The notes under the pieces were generated by a model. It ran no database searches. It had not been told where the DNA came from and saw only the letters and a program-made list of their open reading frames with translations. The position numbers and the translations under genes are program-made. Below, piece by piece: positions 6,960-12,564 of a stretch of DNA of 12,564 nucleotides. The stretch lies in NCBI GenBank assembly GCA_030916925.1, contig JAUPVU010000057.1:1-12564 (forward strand), given 5' to 3'. The first letter of the stretch is position 1; each line of letters opens with the position of its first letter. Origin of the DNA: Patescibacteria group bacterium (GTDB taxonomy: Bacteria > Patescibacteriota > WWE3 > 2-01-FULL-39-13).

Positions 6960-9900
6960 TTGAAACCTACAAAAAGAATATCTTCAAAATTTTACAGATT
7001 CTGGCTATATACTCTATTCCTTAGACGCCGCTTAATTAAACTAAAAAATCACAATTTTTATATACATAGAATTCCACAACCAAGACTTATTTCGGTTACA
7101 TTAATCTTATTTTTATCATTAACTGGAGTTTGGATTATCAAAAGCACCTTCTTTTCTAAAACCTTTGCAGCCGGTGATACTTCTATCGCTTGGGATTTTT
7201 CGGTTACGGGGGATTATACAGTATCCGATGAAAATTTAGTTGAAGTGCAAAGCTCTAGCGCCAGATTGAAAATTAGAGAATATGAAGGTGACGCTGCAAA
7301 TACATCGGTCCTATTTAATTTTAACGAAGCAAGTGGAAACCCCGACGATTCAAGTACAAATAACAATTCAGCAACTGAAACAAATGTTACTTACGGATCA
7401 GGTAAATTAAATAATGGAGCTATTTTTTCTGGAAATAATAGCTACGTTGAAGTAGCAGATAGCGCCTCAATTTCTCTCTCGGGTTCGCACACCGTCGAAG
7501 CATGGATAAAGTTGGACGCAAATTATTCAGCAGGTAGTAGCGCTCAAAGAATGGGCATACTTGATAAAGGAGATTATCAGTTTGGATTTAATAACGAAAC
7601 CGGCAAATTGGTTTACCAATTTGCCGACTCAGGAGCAACCGATTGGAGCCAATCCGCGGCAGGACTTTCAAATGGCAGTTGGGACCACAACGGCAAAGCT
7701 AATATAGAATCTTCTAATTTTTTTGGCGGAAATTTGTACGCAGGAACTGGCGTTGCTCAAGGCGATGCAGAGGTTTGGAAGTGGGATGGTACAACTTGGA
7801 CCAAAATTGGCGGAGACGCTATTAATGAGAGCTGGGCAATTAATACATTTGAAGCCGTTTATGCAATGGCAAACGATGGTACTAACTTATACGTAGGTCT
7901 TGGATTAACGGCAGGAGAAGGCGAAGTTTGGAAATGGGACGGAACCTCTTGGAGTAAAATCGGCGGAGATGCTATTAACAATAGCTGGGCAATTAGTACT
8001 TATGAAGCGGTTTATAGCCTTTATTACCAAAACAGTACACTCTATGCAGGTCTTGGAGCAGGTGCAAGTGACGCCGAAGTATGGAGCTGGAACGGCAGTA
8101 CTTGGACCAAAATTGGTGGTGACAGTACCAATTCGGGATGGTTAACAAATTACGATTCCGTCTACACCCTCGCAGGAGATGGTACAAATATCTACGCCGG
8201 ACTTGGCCTTACCGCAACCGAAGCAGAAGTCTGGAAATGGAATGGTACGGCTTGGACCAAAATTGGCGGAGATGGGCTCAATTCAAGTTGGAATACAGTA
8301 TACGAATCTGTCTTATCCATGACATATCTTTCACCATATCTGTATGCAGGAGTTGGAATTACTGCAAGCGAAGGAGAAGTGTGGAGATACGACACAGTTG
8401 GAGGAACTTGGTTACAAATAGGCGGCGATACTCTTAATTTAGGCTGGGGCGCCAATTACGAAGGAGCTTACAGTGTAAGAACAGACGGAACTGATATATA
8501 TGCAGGACTAGGACTAACGGCTGCAGACGCAGAACTTTGGAAATGGACAGTAGCAACCGAACAATGGTCAAAACTCGGTGGCGACGTATTAAATGGAAGT
8601 TTCCCGGCCACTGCAACTATAGTAAACACAATTGTTTTTGACGGATCTACCTTGTATGCAGGAGTTAATTCTGGAAACGCAAATATTTCAGGACAAATGT
8701 GGCGCTTACAAAGTGGAACATGGACTTTGATTGGCCAAGACAAAATTAATTTTAGCTGGGGTACGCGTGGGCTTCAAACAGTTGAAGTTATGAATGTTTC
8801 TGAAGATAAATTATACGCAGGAACAGGTTACTCCGTTGCAGGCAACGCAACTGTATGGGAGTACGACGAATCAACATGGAATATTGTTGGTGGACAGGGA
8901 GTTAATTCTAGTTGGGCAGCAAACACATATGAAAATGTAATATCAATGGTTTCTCACGAAGGAAATATTACTGTGGGGCTTGGCGTAACCGCAGGCGAAG
9001 CCGAAGTCTGGGCGTACGAAGACGATACCCAAACTTGGACTAAGGTTGGAGGAGACACCGTAAATTCTAGCTGGGGGGCAGGATATGAAGAAGTCTCATC
9101 ACTATCCTCGTTTAACGGAACGCTTTATGCGGGAATTGGAATAACAGCAAATGATGCAGAGGTCTGGGCATATACTAGTGGAACATGGGCGAAAATTGGT
9201 GGAGATACGGCTAACTCTAGCTGGGGGGCAGGTTATGAAAGGGTAACTTCGATACAGCCATATAAAGGAGAATTGTACGTTGGACTAGGAAGCACCGTTG
9301 GTGACGCAGAACTTTGGAAATGGGATGGCACAATATGGTCTAGGGTCGGAGGCGACGGTGTAAATTCAAGCTGGGCAAATACAACTTATGAATCAGTCGA
9401 CTCTATGATTATTTATGGTAACTATCTTGCAATTGGACTTGGAACTGGTGCTGGTGAAAGCGAAGTCTGGTTATATGATGGAACAAATTTTACACAAATT
9501 GGAGGCGATGATTTAAATTCATCATGGGCAGATGCAACATATGAAAGAGTCCGTGCCTTAGTTACCTACAACGGAGATTTATACGCAGGCACTGGTAACG
9601 GAACCGGTGAGGGAGAAGTATGGAAGTATAATGGCACCTCTTGGACTCAAGTTGGTGGAGACGATTTTCATAATGGCTGGGCAAGTAACATTGAAGAAAT
9701 CGTTTCTTTCAGTATCTATAAAGGCAAGTTATACGCGGGAACAGGAAATACTGCCAATGCCGATGCAAACGTTTGGTCTTATGGAGAAAATGTACATGTT
9801 GAATCTACAACAGATACTTTTGATACCAATTGGCACCACGTAGCAGCAGTTTACAATGGCTCAACTGTATCTTTATATATTGACGGGGTTTTAAATAACT

Positions 9901-12564
9901 CGGTATCAGATGTGGCAACAATACCCGATTCCAATAAATCACTCGTAATTGGAACAACAAAGGCAGGAAGAGAGGCAGGAAAACCAAGAGGAGATTTCGA
10001 AGGAATAATAGACGAACTTAGAATCTCAAATACCGCTCGTAATATTTCAGATTTAATAACTACCCCATATACAGCAGATCAGCAAACTATTCGACCAACT
10101 TCCCCTGTTATGACTTCTCAAATAAAAAACTGGGACGAATTTAATGTAACAGACGGTGGCATTGGAGATGTCAAATTTAGATTATCTTCTGATGCTGGAG
10201 CGACTTGGAAATATTGGACTGGGGCAGCTTGGGCAACATCGACTTCTCTATCCGAATCAACGTCGGCTGCTACTATCAATTCAAACATTTCTACCTTCCC
10301 TGTAACAAATCAAGGAATTTTATGGCAGGGCGTTTTAGATGGAAATGGAGAAGAACTCGTTTCGATTACCAATGTAGAAATAAGAGCTACTCGAGATATA
10401 ACTGCTCCGACTACTCCAAATACTCTTACGTCATTATCATCAGTCGGAGGAAGTACAATTACTTCTGATAATTGGTATAGCCATACTGCTCCAAACTTTT
10501 CATTTGCTGGATCAACTGATACAGGTGGATCAGGAATAAGTGGTTATTACGTTTATTTTGGGCTTGATAACACTGCCGACCCTGTAACTGCTGGCGGGTT
10601 TCAAGCATCAAGTACTTATACTCCAAGCGGATTAGTTAGTGGAAACACTTACTATTTACGCGTAAAAGTAGTGGATAATGCGCAAAACGTCAGTGGATAT
10701 CCAAACTGGGATCCATATATTTACAAATTTGATAACGTAAATCCTACTAACCCAACATCAATTTCTGTAAGTCCTTCGGGATATGCAGCTACAAATAATT
10801 TTACATTTTCGTGGCCAGCAGGTTCAGATGGCGGGTCAAATCTTTCAGGCTATCAGTATAAAACAGGTGCATCGAGTGGACCGTTAAGTGAATGGTCAGC
10901 AACAATTACAGATACCTCGATAGTAATAGCTGACGCTGCATATCAAGGCGATACCAATGTATTTTATCTTCGAACCATTGATAATACTGGGAACGTTGCC
11001 GCTACTCCAGTGCAAACTAATTATTACTTTGCGGGAGAAGGACCTACTGCGCCTAAATTCTTAACAGCATCACCAAGCGAAAATACTGCAAACTCTTTTG
11101 CATTTTCATGGCAAATCCCAGATTCATATTCTGGCGATTCAGATGATCTCACATATTGTTATACAGTAAATACACTTCCATCTTTAGCAAGTTGTAATTA
11201 CACCAGTGCTGGAGCGACTTCACTTTCGGCAAGTTCATTTGCAACACAAGTAGGAACAAACACTTTTTATGTTGTAGCAAAAAATCCTGCACTTTCAGGA
11301 GGAACAATTAACTATGGTGCTTATGAAAGCGTTACCTTTACTGCTAATACATCAGCTCCGGGAATTCCACTTAACATTGATATTTCTGATATCTCAATCA
11401 AAAGTACTTCGACTTGGAGATTGACCGTTTCATGGAATACACCAGAAGACGTTGGTTCAGGCGTTTCTGATTATCAAATTTACAGATCAACAGACGGATC
11501 AAGTTTCTCATATCTGGCCACAACTTCCGGCTCCGCTTACGTAGACACCGGCCTAATTCAACAAGCATACTATTATCAAGTAAAAGCCTGCGATAGTGTA
11601 GACAACTGCGGAGCCGCTACCGAAGAAGTCACTCTAATACCAACTGGCAAATTCACAGAAGCTGCAGCTTTATCATCTGATCCTGTTATTTCTAATATCA
11701 CGACTAGAAAAGCAACTATTACATGGGGAACAGATCGAACAAGCGATAGCAAAATACAATATGGAACAAGCAGTGATAACTACTTTGATGAAGAACCATC
11801 AAATTCAGATCAAGTCACCGACCATACAATTTCGTTATCCAACCTCTCACCAGGAACAACATACTATTCAATTGCTAAATGGACAGATGAGGATGGAAAC
11901 ACCGGTCAATCAGAAGACTTCACGTTCAAGACTCTACCTGCTCCAATAATTAAAGAAGCGGTTGCAGCAAATATTGGAATAAATTCAGTCGTTTTAAAAT
12001 TCACAGTTTCTGGCGCTTCAAAAGTTAAGATATATTTTGGAGAGACAACCGCCTTTGGAGGAGTTCAAGAAGTCGCAACTGGCACTTCTGAATCAACATA
12101 CACTGTAATATTAGACGAGCTAAAAGACGGCGTTAAATATTTCTTTAAAGTTAATCCACTTGATACGGAGGATTACGAATATGACAATCAAGTTAATTCT
12201 TTCGAAACACTTCCACGTCCTAGAATTTCAAATGTTAGAGTTCAACAAGTAAAAGGAACAGCCCAGCCAACAATGCTGGTTTCATGGGATACAAATACAG
12301 AGACTTCATCCATCGTCACCTATTATCCAAAAGGAAACACCTCAGAATCCAGAGACGAAGTTAATACTTCTTTAATTAGCGGTACTCATAAATTATTAGT
12401 AAAAGGATTAAAAACTCAGACGGAATATCAATTAGTTGCAAAGGGTAGAGATTTGGCAGGAAATGAAGCAAGTAGCGATCCTCAAACATTTACTACTTCA
12501 ACTGACACAAGACCTCCATCTATTTCAGATTTAAAAATCGAAGGAAATACAATTAGAAGTGGCG
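6960..12564 (+). CDS. Giant exported multidomain protein: LamG split by 14-blade propeller array, then Fn3-like repeats (3'-truncated)
   Basis: One frame is open from 6918 to the window end, giving at least 1868 codons from TTG 6960, the only canonical start before the membrane segment. Residues 1-42 are very basic, and 43-60 form a membrane helix (LISVTLILFLSLTGVWII). TFAAGD (68-73) may be a signal peptidase site; otherwise the helix is an anchor. Outside the cell follow the first LamG half (about 113-237), 14 propeller-like units (238-943), the second LamG half (944-1033, with NWHHVAAVY at 957-965), a beta-sandwich module of unclear type (about 1040-1147), seven Fn3-like domains and the start of an eighth. 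No catalytic motif is seen. The likely role is surface adhesion or carbohydrate binding. The gene diverges from the glycan unit. Cysteines are few, at CYTVNTLPSLASC and CDSVDNC. The C-terminal anchoring end is outside the window. Confidence 0.85.
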   Translation, partial: MKPTKRISSKFYRFWLYTLFLRRRLIKLKNHNFYIHRIPQPRLISVTLILFLSLTGVWIIKSTFFSKTFAAGDTSIAWDFSVTGDYTVSDENLVEVQSSSARLKIREYEGDAANTSVLFNFNEASGNPDDSSTNNNSATETNVTYGSGKLNNGAIFSGNNSYVEVADSASISLSGSHTVEAWIKLDANYSAGSSAQRMGILDKGDYQFGFNNETGKLVYQFADSGATDWSQSAAGLSNGSWDHNGKANIESSNFFGGNLYAGTGVAQGDAEVWKWDGTTWTKIGGDAINESWAINTFEAVYAMANDGTNLYVGLGLTAGEGEVWKWDGTSWSKIGGDAINNSWAISTYEAVYSLYYQNSTLYAGLGAGASDAEVWSWNGSTWTKIGGDSTNSGWLTNYDSVYTLAGDGTNIYAGLGLTATEAEVWKWNGTAWTKIGGDGLNSSWNTVYESVLSMTYLSPYLYAGVGITASEGEVWRYDTVGGTWLQIGGDTLNLGWGANYEGAYSVRTDGTDIYAGLGLTAADAELWKWTVATEQWSKLGGDVLNGSFPATATIVNTIVFDGSTLYAGVNSGNANISGQMWRLQSGTWTLIGQDKINFSWGTRGLQTVEVMNVSEDKLYAGTGYSVAGNATVWEYDESTWNIVGGQGVNSSWAANTYENVISMVSHEGNITVGLGVTAGEAEVWAYEDDTQTWTKVGGDTVNSSWGAGYEEVSSLSSFNGTLYAGIGITANDAEVWAYTSGTWAKIGGDTANSSWGAGYERVTSIQPYKGELYVGLGSTVGDAELWKWDGTIWSRVGGDGVNSSWANTTYESVDSMIIYGNYLAIGLGTGAGESEVWLYDGTNFTQIGGDDLNSSWADATYERVRALVTYNGDLYAGTGNGTGEGEVWKYNGTSWTQVGGDDFHNGWASNIEEIVSFSIYKGKLYAGTGNTANADANVWSYGENVHVESTTDTFDTNWHHVAAVYNGSTVSLYIDGVLNNSVSDVATIPDSNKSLVIGTTKAGREAGKPRGDFEGIIDELRISNTARNISDLITTPYTADQQTIRPTSPVMTSQIKNWDEFNVTDGGIGDVKFRLSSDAGATWKYWTGAAWATSTSLSESTSAATINSNISTFPVTNQGILWQGVLDGNGEELVSITNVEIRATRDITAPTTPNTLTSLSSVGGSTITSDNWYSHTAPNFSFAGSTDTGGSGISGYYVYFGLDNTADPVTAGGFQASSTYTPSGLVSGNTYYLRVKVVDNAQNVSGYPNWDPYIYKFDNVNPTNPTSISVSPSGYAATNNFTFSWPAGSDGGSNLSGYQYKTGASSGPLSEWSATITDTSIVIADAAYQGDTNVFYLRTIDNTGNVAATPVQTNYYFAGEGPTAPKFLTASPSENTANSFAFSWQIPDSYSGDSDDLTYCYTVNTLPSLASCNYTSAGATSLSASSFATQVGTNTFYVVAKNPALSGGTINYGAYESVTFTANTSAPGIPLNIDISDISIKSTSTWRLTVSWNTPEDVGSGVSDYQIYRSTDGSSFSYLATTSGSAYVDTGLIQQAYYYQVKACDSVDNCGAATEEVTLIPTGKFTEAAALSSDPVISNITTRKATITWGTDRTSDSKIQYGTSSDNYFDEEPSNSDQVTDHTISLSNLSPGTTYYSIAKWTDEDGNTGQSEDFTFKTLPAPIIKEAVAANIGINSVVLKFTVSGASKVKIYFGETTAFGGVQEVATGTSESTYTVILDELKDGVKYFFKVNPLDTEDYEYDNQVNSFETLPRPRISNVRVQQVKGTAQPTMLVSWDTNTETSSIVTYYPKGNTSESRDEVNTSLISGTHKLLVKGLKTQTEYQLVAKGRDLAGNEASSDPQTFTTSTDTRPPSISDLKIEGNTIRSG
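7083..7175 (+). other. N-terminal signal/anchor segment of the giant protein
   Basis: The codons read RLISVTLILFLSLTGVWIIK and then STFFSKTFAAG. This is a single hydrophobic helix after a long basic leader (about a dozen Lys or Arg in the first 42 residues). The orientation rule places the large C-terminal part outside the cytoplasm. Cleavage after TFA is possible but not strong, so it may remain as an anchor. Confidence 0.7.
7296..7670 (+). other. N-terminal half of a LamG/concanavalin-like jelly-roll domain
   Basis: Residues about 113-237 carry the usual LamG_3 opening: VLFNFNEASG, then GKLNNGAIFSGNNSYVEVAD, then SGSHTVEAWIKLD, then GILDKGDYQFGFNNETGKLVYQF. The strand that normally reads WHHVAAVYDG should follow. 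Instead the sequence enters the propeller repeats and the LamG pattern resumes about 2.1 kb later. Such domains often bind sugars or serve as structural spacers. Confidence 0.75.
7671..9788 (+). repeat. Array of 14 beta-propeller-like repeat units (50-53 residues each)
   Basis: The unit pattern is LYAGLGxxxGDAEVWKWDGTxWxKIGGDxxNSSWxxxxYExVxSM followed by a short G-N/T turn. Units start at 7734, 7887, 8040, 8190, 8340, 8496, 8652, 8811, 8967, 9123, 9273, 9426, 9579 and 9729; the last is cut after VWSYGEN. The piece before the first start (7671-7733, NGSW to GGN, 21 residues) matches the second half of a unit in motif and length, so it completes the cut last unit. That makes 13 whole units plus one split unit, as in propeller ring closure. 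Fourteen would fit two seven-bladed propellers. The units are not classic Kelch, WD40 or Asp-box repeats; the nearest family is unknown to me. Confidence 0.75.
9789..10061 (+). other. C-terminal half of the LamG/concanavalin-like domain
   Basis: Residues about 944-1033 read VHVESTTDTFDTNWHHVAAV, then YNGSTVSLYIDGVLNNSV, then KSLVIGTTKAG, then GDFEGIIDELRISNTARN. These are the standard last strands of a LamG_3 jelly roll, ending in the (I/L)DE(L/V)RI motif. No LamG opening precedes them locally; the missing first half lies before the propeller array, so the domain is probably discontinuous. Confidence 0.75.
10401..12564 (+). repeat. Tandem fibronectin-III-like / Ig-like domains (seven plus a partial eighth)
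   Basis: Domain starts are near 10401, 10743, 11043, 11352, 11670, 11937, 12213 and 12501. Each has the Fn3-like plan: a Pro-rich linker (APTTPNTL, NPTNPTSI, GPTAPKFL, SAPGIPLN, DPVISNI, PAPIIKE, PRPRISNV, RPPSISDL), a central SW or TW strand, and a Tyr-rich strand (TYYLRVK, VFYLRTID, TFYVVAK, AYYYQVKACD, TYYSIAKW, KYFFKV, EYQLVAKGRD) followed in most copies by D.AGN or a similar turn. From 11670 on they look like the Fn3 subtype found before purple acid phosphatases (SKIQYGTSS). They probably form a stalk that holds the N-terminal head away from the cell. Confidence 0.8.

Noticed and set aside
7671..9788. CRISPR-like regular repeats
   Set aside because: The period is about 153 bp, the bases are poorly conserved, and the pattern is kept at protein level in one open frame.
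7993..9987. Several short open frames on both strands over the propeller region
   Set aside because: All overlap the long open frame of the giant protein. They recur because the 14 repeats give the same alternative-frame patterns (Trp- and Arg-rich products).
10205..11949. Two short plus-strand open frames in the Fn3 region
   Set aside because: They are out-of-frame shadows of the giant gene, with odd amino acid make-up and no start signals.
1..12564. Recoded TGA (as in Gracilibacteria) or in-frame stops
   Set aside because: All frames are intact under the standard code, genes end with TAA or TAG, and no in-frame TGA needs readthrough.

Overview
The window is AT-rich and densely coded. It uses the standard genetic code and shows almost no Shine-Dalgarno sequences. 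It also holds a very large cell-surface protein built of LamG, beta-propeller and fibronectin-III-like modules. Together these suggest a Candidate Phyla Radiation (Patescibacteria) genome, perhaps Microgenomates. That placement is inferred from gene style and content; there is no rRNA or other marker gene here.

Layout. (1) 1-673, minus: the first 224 residues of a membrane-anchored glycoside hydrolase-like TIM-barrel protein (clan GH-A), cut by the window edge. (2) 761-1552, plus: a 263-residue protein of unknown function with an acidic N-terminus. (3) 1562-6857, minus: a compact five-gene unit with gaps of 1-12 bp. In transcription order it encodes a sugar-nucleotide epimerase (UDP-glucuronate 4-epimerase-like), a polyprenyl-phosphate-type family 2 glycosyltransferase with C-terminal membrane helices, an AglD/YbhN-type (LPG_synthase_TM family) membrane protein, a family 4 glycosyltransferase, and a family 1 beta-glycosidase. 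(4) 6960 to the right edge, plus: one open frame of at least 1868 codons with no stop in the window. It encodes a giant exported protein.

How it may work together. The minus-strand unit reads as a small glycan-assembly pathway: make a UDP-sugar, load a sugar onto a lipid carrier, move or process it at the membrane, extend with the GT4, and trim or salvage beta-glycosides with the GH1. The divergently transcribed giant protein, and the anchored glycosidase further left, would act outside the cell. The giant protein could be a receiver of surface glycan or a carbohydrate or host-binding adhesin. These links are inferred from neighbourhood alone.

The most striking structure is in the giant protein. 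Fourteen blade-like repeats of 50-53 residues are inserted into the middle of one LamG/jelly-roll domain. The first and last pieces of the repeat array are complementary halves of one blade, as in beta-propeller closure. Eleven of the fourteen units also carry N-x-S at the same position. The array is followed by seven Fn3-like domains and the start of an eighth. The two intergenic regions longer than 50 bp (674-760 and 6858-6959) are divergent promoter regions. I saw no tRNA, rRNA, CRISPR array, insertion sequence or convincing terminator.
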